Source: Rhaphigaster nebulosa (Eukaryota > Arthropoda > Insecta > Hemiptera > Pentatomidae). From it: a stretch of 64,000 nucleotides of DNA. Every line of letters begins with the position of its first letter. Position 1 is the stretch's first letter. Below are positions 34,890 through 47,195 of the stretch, one piece after another. The position numbers were made by a program, and so were the translations under genes. Location of the stretch: positions 147,920,602 through 147,984,601 of the forward strand of contig OX411309.1 in the NCBI GenBank assembly GCA_948150685.1, given 5' to 3'. Below the pieces are notes generated by a model. The model was not told where the DNA came from. It searched no databases and worked only from the letters and a program-made list of their open reading frames with translations.

Positions 34890-36102
34890 GTTAGTAATGA
34901 CGGACAAGAAGACGAAGATAACGAATTTTGGGCTAAACTTCGTCGCATGAAAGTAGAAAAAAAATTGTATCCATCGTTTAAGATTAATTAACGAACTATT
35001 TCCATGGTGGAAAATGTATGCTTCTATGGAACGTATTTGGGCAAAAGACTGGACTTGGGCCAATCCAAAATTAAACAAAAGCTCTGTCGAAATTAGATAT
35101 AGATTTTTTACTAAAATGCTTTCCCTAAAATTAAAACTTTAAAACGATTTCTGATTCACATATGGAGCTCGCTATGGAATCCTATAAGAATTATCCTTTG
35201 TGTATTTGGATTTAACATCTTAATATAATCCAACTGTATAAGGACAGTTATCCTACAAGGTACTTACCTTTCCTAGCTAATGAGATCGAAATTTATTTCG
35301 TGGGCATGCAGCGAAGGTTAAGTCATCTCCTCCCCTCAGCCGGATTCGAGTTTCTACTCGAGAATGCGAAGGTAATTCTTCAACACGCTCGGCAATCCCC
35401 GTCCAAGCAAATCAGAAATTTTATGAGGGACGTTCCTTTCTTCACGTATCCAACAAAAAAGATAATGAGTATCACAACATCAAACCAAATACAGAAACTA
35501 TCATAAATGTGATGCCTCGATGACTGGAGGTGCACTGGCCGAGGGACTTACATTCGGCATGGAATCGATAATGAACTATGCCATGAAGCACAAATTACAA
35601 TTTAAAAGAATAATAAAGCTTTTCAGTAAACACTATTTCCATAATATTATTTTACCTATTAAGAATATTATACCTCGAAATGGAAAGATTATTTTTTAAA
35701 ATGATACTTCTAATTTTATTGTAGGATATTGAAAGAGGCATTTTACCGTCTGCGAAATTCCGAACTGATGTCAAAAGATGGAATATGACGAGGAAAGCAT
35801 AAGATCTCGACAAAACCTTGGACACTGCTTGGTGCCGCGAAGACCCGTTAGGCACTCAGAGAGATAATGACCCAAAGGACTCAGTTGTGGTACGGGCCCT
35901 TAACAGTACATTAAGTGCGCTACTAAATCAACCGCCCGTGCCTAAGGGCTCCTGTACATTACCGCTATCGCAAAAGGAAATCGCTTATCTAGCTTGTATG
36001 CAGATAGGGTCGCAAGGGTTTGCCACCACCCACAATCGTATGGATCGTATAAGGGCGATAGCTATGAAGATACACGAATCTAAATTGAGGGTGCAGTATT
36101 AA
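34890..36102 (+). pseudogene. Broken coding-like region of unknown origin
   Basis: Successive plus-strand blocks read like protein but change frame or hit stops. (1) About 34893-35110, two frames, acidic GQEDEDNEFW then MERIWAKDWTWANPK. (2) 35248-35505, 85 codons, with EIEIYFVGMQRRLSHLLP. (3) About 35506-35625, with GALAEGLTFGMESI. (4) 35725-36102, one internal stop at about 35800, then 94 open codons ending HESKLRVQY and a stop. Block 4 is roughly half G+C in a window under one third G+C. I do not recognise the family. A decayed host gene, a transposon gene or an old viral insertion (for instance a nucleoprotein-type gene) are all possible. A GT...AG interval at about 35628-35724 looks like an intron but does not keep the frame between blocks 3 and 4. 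Confidence 0.45.
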
Positions 36103-36340
36103 ATAATAATATTAGAAAATCACAGAAAAAATCCCGTTCATAGTATTAGACAGTATTATAAATAGTATATTGCTTTTATTTGTTTTAAGTCGTAAAATCC
36201 TTGGTTCATCAACGCCTAAAGAGGTTCCACACTAGTAGTCAGCAGTTTGGCAAACAACGTTATTTAAAAACAATCTGTTTATCCGAATTTACTATTAAAA
36301 TCTAGATTGAACTAAAAATATTGGGTATATATTTCCTACA
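36103..36340. other. AT-rich spacer
   Basis: No feature recognised between the coding-like region and the GC-rich block. Confidence 0.4.
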
Positions 36341-36640
36341 CACAGATCTACCCTCCTATGACCAGATGCTATCTTACCCCCACTATCCCAGATCAAGACC
36401 ACTAATGATGTTGCTGCCATTACCAAGTCCCCGCTAAGCGCAGGTACCTTCACCACGAACTAAGCCTTTCACAAGCCTTATCCTAGAAGCCTACTTTCCA
36501 AAGCCTGCGGTCTCTCCTAGATTGTTCTCACTCGCGCGTCTGGTCACGAGCGCTGGCTAAGACGCCGGCCTATTCTTCGCTATGGGCGGGAAAACCGTTG
36601 AGTCCGGCTAGTCGGTTCCAATGTTGTACAACAAAAGGGA
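36341..36640 (+). other. GC-rich block, possibly coding remnant
   Basis: About 300 bp near half G+C. One plus frame reads IKTTNDVAAITKSPLSAGTF before a stop; others are broken. It may continue the degraded region at 34890-36102. It resembles no repeat seen elsewhere in the window. Confidence 0.3.
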
Positions 36641-38718
36641 TCTCATGGAACGATAATGGGGCATGAGGCGATAAAATACAGCATTATTGCTTTCTCCGTT
36701 AAACACAATCTTTAAAAACGTTTATATCTTTTATCCATCATATTCTGGACGATAATGTAGATTATCACTGAGCTCAGGATTTGTGATAATCCTGTTGTAT
36801 TTAAAATAAAGATGAGGGAGTAAACCAGGACCAAAGTCAAGCAGAGGGAAATTAAGGAGAACCAGAATGAAGACCTAAAGTAAGATCAATCCAAATGGAA
36901 CATCACAGATTTACCGCCTCTAGTACAATATAAACCCATTAAAATTGGATATATTTTATTAGTAAAATTTACTAACACATTAATCTAAAATTTACCTAGA
37001 TTTGGCACATAACCCCATCTTTCCACTTACCATATGTAATTGATTCATGAGCTCATTATTCAGTTAACTACGCTTTATTAAAATTACCCTCACAATAGGT
37101 TTCTTTTATCATTTAGTACAGTCCACTATCATTTAGCAATATCTTAAGCCAGTGTAACCACAATAATTAGATTAATTGCCATAATATTAATTGTTTAATA
37201 TTACCATTATTAAACAAGTGGTCCTAGCGGGCCGAATAATTTTTTTAAGCATTTCAATGCATTAAACATATAGAATCGGGTTCAAGGTCAGCGACGAATC
37301 GGTTCAGATCCACAAATTATGGCTGTTGAGGGTCTGCAGGCCGGCGAAGATACGTATCTTTCATTTGGAAGAAGAATAACAAAAATTGGAATTTTACAGG
37401 AAAAGCGTTTGAAGTTTTGCCTTTTTAATTTATAGTTAAATTTATCTCAACTATGCGATAAAGCATCAAAAACTTGCTTAAAGAAAATAGTTAATATTCA
37501 TTTTTTGATCATGAAACGAATTTTGACAGTTTTCCATTAAAAAAAATAACAAAAATTACAAGGTCCTTTAGAGTTTGTGTATAATAAGATATATTTTTGA
37601 AGAAAAATAAATAAATACCAGTTTTACTTTTACTAAATAGTAAATTGAATTAGAAAAAATAAAAAGTACAAATATTTTTAACATAAACAATGACGATTGC
37701 AGTTATTCATACAGAAGAGCAAAATATTGTTACTTTTTTTCCACCTAACTGGTATAATAATAATATTAAAACATTAAAAATATTTTTATCAAAAGATGCT
37801 TTATAATTTTACACTTCCAATCCAGTTTGAAGGAAATTATTATGGGTAACTAGTAAACTTATATACACTGATTAGCTGAGATAATAATAATGTTTTATTG
37901 TGGTAAATATTATTTTTTTTAAAAATGTGACATTTACATTCAAAGAAATATATGTCACTGAAAGCTTTCAAAGCAAAAATAACAATTGTCGTGTTGTGCC
38001 CCCCTTCTTCCAATTGAACGATATTTAATTCTCTGAAGAAAATTAAAAATAAACAGAAAGAAACAAAAAATAAATAAATCAATCAATTTATTTTTATTTT
38101 TATAGCTTTTTTTTTCTAACCTGAGATCCGTAAAATGTAGGGGGCGATAAAGAAAGAACTTTTTTTTGTTTTAAATAGCACTTTTTTTGTATGAACAAGG
38201 GAGTTTGATCCATGTAATCAAGTGAATCGTTAGCCATTCTTCGTAAAACTAAATAAACCTACCTAACAGTATCCTTTAATTATATAGCGCTTATCCCAAA
38301 GCCCACCAGAACCTCTGGGCTAAATGGGCTATAACCCCGGAGCGCAAATCTTTTGGGGGCGGTTATTTTTATCGGTGTTATGTTTTTGTTGTTCTCAGTT
38401 ATTAAGTGATTTTGATTCAAAATCTTTTCATGACAAAAATAACCAAATAAGTCGTTCTAAATTAAATAAAAAGTGTTACTTGTGTGCATTTCCTTCAGGT
38501 TTCACTGCTTATTACTGCAGGTTTTACTGCATTTTTGAGGACTTTTACTCCATATTTGAGGACTTTTTACTGCATATCATATGCCATATTTTGACTTTTT
38601 TTGCTGCATATAAATCCGGTCTTTACTTATTATACATTTCAATATACTATTATCAAAACAATAATTTTTGTTTCTTATTTATTTTTTTTATTATTATCGA
38701 TAGTTGGCCGTATGGTAA
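36641..38718. other. Unassigned AT-rich region
   Basis: No gene recognised. A 132-codon frame at 38324-38722 is hydrophobic and F/Y-rich; part of it is a short imperfect tandem repeat (TTTGAGGACTTTTTACTGCAT-like, period ~22, at about 38530-38580). I do not accept it as a gene. Confidence 0.4.
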
Positions 38719-39030
38719 ATAATATAGATGGTCCGGATGGCGTTCAAGAATAAAATATTATTAACTATTTATTTAATTCCAATCTAATATCAGTCAATAT
38801 TGTTTTCACCTTTAACTTACTTATTACTTTTGTATTTTCTATTTGTTCAATTTTAGCTTTTGTTTTTTATATATGTTTTTATACCCCTACATTGCTCCTT
38901 TGTATCTTTATTTTTAGCTCTGGTGAAGACCTACAATGTGGGTCAAAACGTCGACATTAAATAAATAGTTACTAATATTATATTTTATTCTTAACCGCCC
39001 ACCCGAACCATCTCCTTTATTATTAATAGT
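38719..39030. repeat. ~310-bp element with inverted ends and a core-like hairpin
   Basis: Left arm about 38719-38775 and right arm about 38957-39030 are inverted copies (AGATGG(T)(T)C(C)GG, TAAGAATAAAATAT, TAACTATTTATTTAA). Just inside the right arm is TGGTGAA, GACCTAC-AAT-GTGGGTC, AAAACGTCG at 38920-38948. Confidence 0.65.
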
Positions 39031-40372
39031 TTTCGCTAACCCGAATTCATATTATCCTATTATTATCGGATTAGTGTTAATCCCTCTATAAGATTCCTGA
39101 ACAATTGACTTAGCAGTTAGCAGTTGGCAGTTAATAAGGGTCAGACGTAGAGAGCTTACAGCCCGTACAGACTGCTCTCCGCTAACGGATTCGATAAATC
39201 TGTGCTGGAGTCAGACATCGGAGTCATTTATATAGCGACCGTTCTGCTCCTGACGCTATCCCCCGTTCCATTTCGTAGCCATCCATTTTACTAATTCCAT
39301 TTTAAAGCCATTTATTTCCAATTTTCTATACGTCTACTACAGGTTCCGTTCGATGTAACATTCCACTGAAGAGGAAAAAAAAAGGTTGTAAATTCAGTCC
39401 ATTATGCTATAATCCGGCTACTTTTCACGGCTACCGACTGAAATGAATGGAGGGTTTTAGATTTACTTTACTCGTATTCATAAACGTTATAAATTATTTT
39501 CTTTTGATGAGTTATTTTTATAAATTTATACTTATTGTTACAGACCTTTCTCATACACACGCTGGTTCAAAAGGAAAAAATTACAATAAACTTTAGGCAC
39601 GCCGGATTAGAAAATGAATATTGGGAAAAACGTTTACTAAAAAATTAAAATGGTGTTAAAATGTTTTTGTATTCTTTAAACAGCTTTAGTAAAATCAAAA
39701 ATAGCATAATAATGTATAATACCTGACTATGAAACCAAAAAATTGCTCTAAAGGCTTCTAAAAAATTTTATTTGAAATTTATCTAAGCTCACGAGATTTT
39801 TCTTGTTGGTAGAAACCATCTTAAACAAATCTGGAATGTCAATTTGTTTTTTTAGTCTTAGCTCTTCGTTTTTTATCAAGCCATTTCATAAACAAACTTA
39901 ATCGAGGTAGCATTGATATTTTGCGATCAATATTAATTTCTATTTTGTTTTTTCAATGTCGTGCCGGATTATCCAGCGCACCGAACACAAAGCTTGCCGG
40001 ATTAGAGGAAGTTCACTTCTTTTCCATAAGTGGTAGATTGTTTCTATATAAATATGCTTTAAAAAAACGCATTGCTGATAGCTTTTATTTAATTAAGTTT
40101 AAATTCTCTACCTAAAAATAAAATTTCTTAGATACAATTTTTAGTAATTTAGAAATTTAAACGGTTTTAAACAGGTATTTAATATTTAAAATAGTTTAAT
40201 TAATTAAAAGAAAAAAAAATCAGTCATCACAGATGCCCTATATTCAGATATTTTTTTTTATAAGTGTTAACATTAATTCATCTACTTTAAAAGAATTAAA
40301 TTAGAAATTTAAAATCGTTAAATGATAACGCTAAGCTATGTAACAGATTTTTATTTTTTATTTTATTTCATG

Positions 40373-40373
<1 letters not shown>
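39031..40373. other. Unassigned AT-rich region
   Basis: GC-richer patch at about 39110-39310 without a frame. GCCGGATTA occurs at about 39601 and 39992. No gene recognised. Confidence 0.4.

Positions 40374-40453
<80 letters not shown>
40374..40453. repeat. (TA)n microsatellite
   Basis: TA run with one CA interruption near 40385. Confidence 0.95.
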
Positions 40454-40455
<2 letters not shown>

Positions 40456-42145
40456 ATCTTCAACTTGTATCATGACCAACCCAAGATTCTTGGTTAATTG
40501 CACGATTTCTCAGTCGATTGGATATATCGTGTCTTTAATGAAATACATAAAAAAACTTTATTTGTTATTTTCTCAAATGTTTAAATTTGTAACATAACAC
40601 ATTATTTTAATTATTCACATTAATTATTTTCATTTTCACCCAATTGGATTCCAATAGCTTCTTGAGCTGTGAAACCTGGCTCCAGAAGTTTAGCCAGTGC
40701 TTAGTGATTAGTAAATAAATATTTTTATTTGTTGCATAAAAATCTGCTACGAGTAAATCACAAAATATTCGTAGATGAAAAAAGCTAATAATAGGAATAA
40801 TAACAGAAAAATCTGAGCATATTTATAAATTTTCTATAAAAATGCTCCAATACTGCCCAGCGTACCATCAATATGCTCTAGTAAAAAAAAGTGAAATCAA
40901 ACTTTTTTTTTATTTTCAAAAACAATAAAATATTATTCCTAAATCAATCAATATTAACATGAGATAGGTTTTTCAAATAAAAAAAAAAAAAAATTAAAAC
41001 TTATTCTTTGTCAATATTCATTCTAAAAATCAAGACTGAAAATTTAACTAAACGGAAATATCCGTTAAAACTCAAAGCTTTCAAACAACTGAATTGGAAA
41101 AGGGAGACGTGGGATCAAAGGAGGCTTTTTTTTAGAAACGTAAAAAAAAATTTAAAGATGGGCATTATCGCTTCCTTTAAAAAGGAAACGAAATAAAAAA
41201 AATTTCATGGGACTTAAATGAAACCCTTTGCATTAATCGGTTAATCTAACTCGCCTTTGTAAATTATCAACAATACTATTCTCAAATAATCTATATATTA
41301 CCACATGTGTAATATAAATTCGGTGTAATCAATAAAAAAATATAAAATTCTGTGTAATATAAAATTAAATGTACCTCCTGCCAGTACAAATTGACTTCTT
41401 TTTGTATAGCGTTATCCTATATTCATTTTTTTGTTTTATTTTTGTAGTAAAAAAATCACTCATAATATTATTTTTTATGTTAACTTTATGAGAACTTGAG
41501 AAAATAATAAGCTTTATTGAAAAGGAAACCTCAACAGAAATGAGAAAAAGTTTCTGAATTATTTTTTATCAAGGAGTCGTGGAAAGCACTGGCTAGATAA
41601 AGCTAAATAAAGTTTATGAATTATGAAGTTAGATTACTTTTGTGAGCTGAGTTATCCTCTTTGCTGAGTCTGTATCTAGCCTCATTGGGCTAACTTTCTA
41701 CTCCTCTTGCAACTTCAACTTCTTTCAGCCTTATTTTGTAAATTAAACTAAGAACAACTTTAAATTGAAAATTTCCATTGCAAAATCAGTTAGAGAAATT
41801 CGGAAAGGGGATCGGTATGGTTGGATACACATGCAGAAGACAGAGTCTCGATTTACAAGAAATAAAACACTCGTTTCAAATGTTCTATTCGTTATCCTTA
41901 GTAATCCTGTTTTTCTTGTTGATGGATGGAAATTTCAGAGTACAGGATTGAGTCCTGACTGGATCATAGTATTACATTTTAAAGAAAAAATACTAAAAAA
42001 AAAAGATGAAACTTGTTCTGCCTATTCATAAAAGAAGGATAATTAAGAAATAATAATGACCTGCTTCAGTAATAATGTGAGAAAGGGTGGGTCTTCTAAT
42101 GTTTTAAGGACGTCATAGTTATAAGTGTTAAGAAAAAACATTTAC
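40454..42145. other. Unassigned AT-rich region
   Basis: No repeat or gene recognised. An 88-codon plus frame at 41765-42031 has ordinary amino-acid composition but no motif I know and no supporting splice or promoter signal. Confidence 0.4.
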
Positions 42146-42846
42146 TCCGCAAGATGGTATAGAAGGATCAATCTAATTAGGGATTGATAAATTATTTGCC
42201 ACTTCTATAATTTTGTTTTTATTGAAAACTAGTTTCGAATGTTATACACTCATATTCACTTCTAAAAACACACAAAAATTAAAAAAATAAGCAATTCAAA
42301 ATACAGTTTTGTATTATTATACATATTAAATTAGCTGTAATATAAATCACTATTATAAAACATTTATGAATTAAATATATATGAAGCACTTTGAAATAAT
42401 AAAATCCTTCAAATCCAATCCAGATTTTTGCTTGAATGACCAAATAAATATTTCCAATCGTCCAATCTTAAATTTATTCCCATCTATAACAGATCAATTC
42501 TTAAACAGTTTACCTATAAACACCTCACCTTTCTTTTATTGTTATTTCAGTGCAAGAAGAAACCAGTACAAACCTTTTTTGTTTGATATAATCCATTTAA
42601 ACCTTGGTGAGTACCAACATGAATTTGATCTCTTATCTTAATTAAATTCATAATTCATAAATGTTTTATAATACTGATTTATATTACACCTAATTTAATA
42701 TGGATAATAATACCAAACTGTATTTTGAATTGCTCTTTTTTTAATTTTTGTGTGTTTTTAGAACTGAAGATAAATGTATAACATTCGAAACTAGTTTTCA
42801 ATAAAAACAAAATTACAGAAGTGGCAAATAATTTATCAATCCCTAA
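42146..42846. repeat. Family F element, copy F4 (longest)
   Basis: Left arm about 42146-42330 (CCGCAAGATGGTATAGAAGG, TCTAATTAGGGATTG) and inverted right arm about 42715-42846 (AGAAGTGGCAAATAATTTA, CAATCCCTAATT). The interior shares AAGAAGAAACCAGTACAAA and CTTATCTTAATTAAATTC(A)TAATTCATAAATG with F3. Motif CTGAAGA...ACATTCGAAA at 42764-42790. An 86-codon frame inside (42381-42641) is not conserved in F3 and is probably not a gene. Confidence 0.8.
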
Positions 42847-45800
42847 TTTAATTTTTGTGTTCTGCTTTAATGCTGCAATAATTTTTTTCTATGTAATAAT
42901 CTATATTTTTTGCTAAAGGGCTAAATGCTTGTTTCAGTCGAAAACATTTACTTATTATGATAAGCATAAAAAATAGATCTTTTAACGGCGATAATGTTAA
43001 GGAAAAAATATTATCTAAAATTATTATATTATAAATCTCATTAAATTATTAAATGTTATAATCAAGACATATAATAATACATAACATTTACATTATTACA
43101 TCCTCGTATCAAATTTATACTAATATTTAATTATACCAATTATACTATTATTTTTTTTTAATTTAAATATTAAAAAGTATCGTTCCGTTTTGAAATGTTT
43201 TGCTAATTAAGGTTTGCCCTTTGAACCAGCCCGGCCGCGACCCTAACATAAATAGACAAACAGTAGCGGTCGTTAAGGGCAGACGTTGTTGGTGTTTACT
43301 AAAATCAAGTTAATTGCCTAGCCGGGGCTACCTTTTCGGTCTTTACATGGGTTTTAACCTCCGTTTAATCCTAATCCCACGGGTTCTTCTAGCTTTTAGG
43401 GTTTTGGGGAGCTCGTACTGAAACAGAAGGGGAGAGCAAGCATAAAACTTCGATCCGTATGAATAAAGCCTACAGTACTTATTAAGTATTAGATGTTGTG
43501 TATGGCTTAGTTTCTAAGGCACAAGCTGATTAGTTTGTAGTAAATGCTGATTTGTTTTTTAATGAAAATTATAATCGCAAAAAAATTATGAAAAACAAAA
43601 TAGGCCTGATTATCAAAGACTATTTCAATTAGAAAATGAAACCAGGAAAATTTAATTAATTTAATCATTAATTTTTGCATTAAATGTCAATTGTTTTGCA
43701 TCCCAAATATGAGTACTTCTTGATGGTATGGAGTAGTGGTTCCCAAAAGGTAATCGCGAACCCCTACTGAATTAATTAAATCATACAGGAATCCTGAACA
43801 TGTGTTTAAATTAAAATCATATCTTTGAAATTCACTTTACAACCACCAGTGTTTGTAATGTTTTTACACAATTTAAAATAAAAAAACACAAGAGAATGAT
43901 ATTGGAGAAAATTAAAAAAAAAAAGTTTAACAGGAAGGCATTTTAAAACATATTTTCAGCAGCTAGTCGCAGACCAACTTATGGGAACCACTGGTACACA
44001 GTATAGTCAGTACAAATCAATTACCCATCATTCTAATGCTTTTAAAGAATACCTAAGTTCAAAGTTATGAAAAATTAAAATACTATAGCTGTTATCAGTT
44101 CGTCATAGCTGAAGGGGAATTCTAGTTTAAACTGAAGAGTTAAGATTTGAAAGAAATATTTTTAAAACTCCAGCGCGTTGCGCGCGTATCACACAACTTT
44201 CCCCTACCACTCTATAATAATAATCCATTTAAAAAAAAAAAAAATTAAAGAGTTCTAATAAATACTAACGTAATTAGAGCGCGCATTGTAGAGAAAAGGA
44301 TGAGGGCGTATTGGGAGGAGGTTCGGTCGCATCTGCCTGCTTCCGGACACACTCGGGTTTCCATCTAGAATCTAGTACTTTAGCCCTTATAAGATACGCT
44401 GTATCTTACTAATACACGTCCGATTTAGATAATTTTCTTTTTTAAATTGAGCGTGACCGGGTCTTTGTTTGTTGATTTTTTTAATTCCAACGCGCGTTCG
44501 GTGATCCATATTAAACTCACGAACATTCCAGTAGCCCTTTTACCACTTGATATACATATTAGGTTGGTGAATATCCAACTTTTTAAAATTCTACTAGATA
44601 ATTGGTACCCTTTTAGATTGATAAATAAATTGTGGTATTAGAATAATAGTAAAAATATGAATGATAGTAAAACTCATAAGAAATACCAAATCAATCTTCA
44701 AAATAAAAAACTAAAAAAAAAAACAATAAGGATGATAAAACACCGAATTTAATTACGAATTATTTCAAAATTAATAATGCTCTTAACCAAATTAGTAATG
44801 AAACACAATAATGAGGTGCTCTAAATACTAATAACGAAAACAGCCATCAATTATGTTCCGGAAAATATTATTCAATAGCCTAAATTAAAGAACTAAGTAG
44901 GAAAATAGAAAATACTTTAAAACAATATGATTTAACTGAAATAAAATTTGATAAAAACCAATTAACAAATAATATAAACTATACACAAGAACTTAAGACA
45001 GCATTCCTAAAGAAAAAAACAACGAATATTATATATAAAATAAATTGTAAAAATTAACAGATACTTATATGTTAGCATGTCTCTGTCACACGACGGGACA
45101 AAAAGGATAAGAGGTAGAGAGGTTGAATAGAATCTTAACTAAGTGATGAGTTGCCAAAAACTAAAATAAAATATAAATAAATAAATAACATTAAAAAAAT
45201 ATATTTAAAAAGAATAGGAAATAAAACTATAATAACAGAAATCAAAAGTTAACCAGATGTTAGTATTGATAATACAGCTAAGAGTGGATGGTCGGATATG
45301 GTAACAGACTATATTTCATATATAGATAAGGAAAAGTATAAAATTATAAGTTTCTAGAAAAAAAAAATTATAAGTAGAAAATTAAATTATAATGACATGA
45401 TTTTGTATATCATTTGTAATCTATTTTTAGAAAATATCTGGAAAAGTATGGCTTACGCTTATTCAAAACTTTTTGAAAGACTTTTACAAAGATAGACGGC
45501 TCTTGTACCCTAAAATAAAAAGAAACATTTGATTGAATTATTTGCCGCTCACCGTGAGAGAAATTTATATATGTTACGACTCATTGTTTCCTCTGAATAT
45601 CTTTACATCCACACAAACGCCCAAGGCAGGCCCACATACTCGCACTTATTTCTACCCACACACGCAGCCATTCTCGCTTAGCATGCATGCACTCTTTCAT
45701 TTTATTCTCGTAATTATTATAATAAAACTTCATATAATTTATTATTATATAATTTATATAATTATTATAACTAAACATTGTATAGTAGCGTTACGTGCTT

Positions 45801-46024
45801 GGAACATACAAAGGATAGATTGATAAAATAATTTATCTTATTGTGTTTTCGCGTTCCTGGTAAGAATTAACAATAAGATGCATCAATGCCGGTTAGGATA
45901 TCTCGATCGAAATTCATTAATTTTGAAATAAATAATATTTTGTATGTATCTAACCTTTATAGCATAAAATGTTCAATTAGGAAGAAAAAATATTTTAAAA
46001 AATTCTCATATTTTTGCCATGATA
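42847..46024. other. Unassigned AT-rich region
   Basis: GC-richer patches at about 43200-43460 and 44165-44520 match no repeat here and have no long frame; they are possible conserved non-coding DNA. Open frames at 44447 and 45533 are short and motif-free. The rest is AT-rich. Confidence 0.4.
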
Positions 46025-46404
46025 TCGACGTCGTTTTTTGAAAAAGGCGTAAGCGCCATTTAGCGAACTTTAAAGGAAACACTTGAAACGATTTTTCCCC
46101 AAATAATAAAATATTTTTTTTTTTAATTTTATTCTTTACTCTATAGAGTAGGAGTTTATTAACTTGGCAGAACCATTATAATTACAATATATTTTAAAGG
46201 ATTCTAGCACTAGTTTAGGCCAGAGGGACGACTGAGAGTCGTTAGTATTTAGTACTTACGTCATCAATATTCGATTTTTAAACCATTTCCAATTTTTTTT
46301 TTCGATATGTCATGAACGGGAATCGATAGTTTACGTCCCTAAATCAATCGAATCTAAATTTCGAATTTTGCCGCTTAAGCCTTTTTTAAAAAACGACGTC
46401 GATA
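46025..46404 (+). mobile_element. MITE family M, copy 2
   Basis: 380 bp. Inverted ends TCGACGTCGTTTTTTGAAAA and, at the right, TTAAAAAACGACGTCGA; both are flanked by AT/TA. Same body and orientation as 26089-26462, with small indels. The better-preserved copy for defining the ends. Confidence 0.85.
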
Positions 46405-47105
46405 TATATTATGTTTTATTTAATTTAAAAATCTTCCTTTCCTTTTCTTCTATTTTCAGTTCTTCTTTTATATATTTTTATGATTAATCCACATTATAAT
46501 GACAACCCCTCCCCGCTGCCTTCTCAATATAACTATTAATGGCATTCTAATTATTACTCCTACACCGCCTCCATAATTACTTTGCTTTTTGCTAAGTCAC
46601 TCATACACCTCTCTTTGAGCTTCAAGGTACTAAATTTTCTCTTTATTTATTTGTATTCCCTTTTTTACTTATTTAATAGAATTATTATTTTTTAGTCATT
46701 GTTATTATTAGTTTATCTATTATTGTTATTGTTTGGCAATAATCAGTTTAATAATAATAATCAGTTTAATAATCAGTTTAATATATTAATATTCAATAAT
46801 TTATTTTTAGTTCTTGTTATTACTGTATCAGTTTCATTTTACAAACTCATCACTGTTTTCATTTTTTCTCATTGTCTTTTTAATTATTAATTTTAATTCA
46901 TTCAATGTACATACTTTTGTTTTATTTTTATTTTTGTATCTTGTTTATTAAGTCCTGAAGAAGATCTGCAAAGTGGGTCGAATCGTCGGTTCTTAATAAA
47001 TATTGTTTACGATTTGTGAACCATTTTTTTTTATTGCCTCCCGGACCAACTCATTCCTTCGAAAAAAATATCTAAACTTATATCTATATAAGATATATAT
47101 ACATA

Positions 47106-47108
<3 letters not shown>
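46405..47108. other. AT-rich spacer with a repeat 3' end
   Basis: Contains three AATCAGTTTA units at 46741-46780 and the core-like hairpin CCTGAAGAA, GATCTGC-AAA-GTGGGTC, GAATCGTCGG at 46953-46989, followed by AATAAAT. The last part resembles 38920-38970. Confidence 0.5.

Positions 47109-47189
<81 letters not shown>
47109..47189. repeat. (TA)n microsatellite
   Basis: Long pure TA run. Confidence 0.95.

Positions 47190-47195
<6 letters not shown>

Noticed and set aside
35628..35724. A GT...AG intron joining two coding-like blocks
   Set aside because: Removing it does not keep an open frame between the blocks on either side.
38324..38722. 132-codon plus frame, hydrophobic
   Set aside because: It is Phe/Tyr-rich from AT-rich sequence, partly a short tandem repeat and partly in a foldback arm, with no domain.
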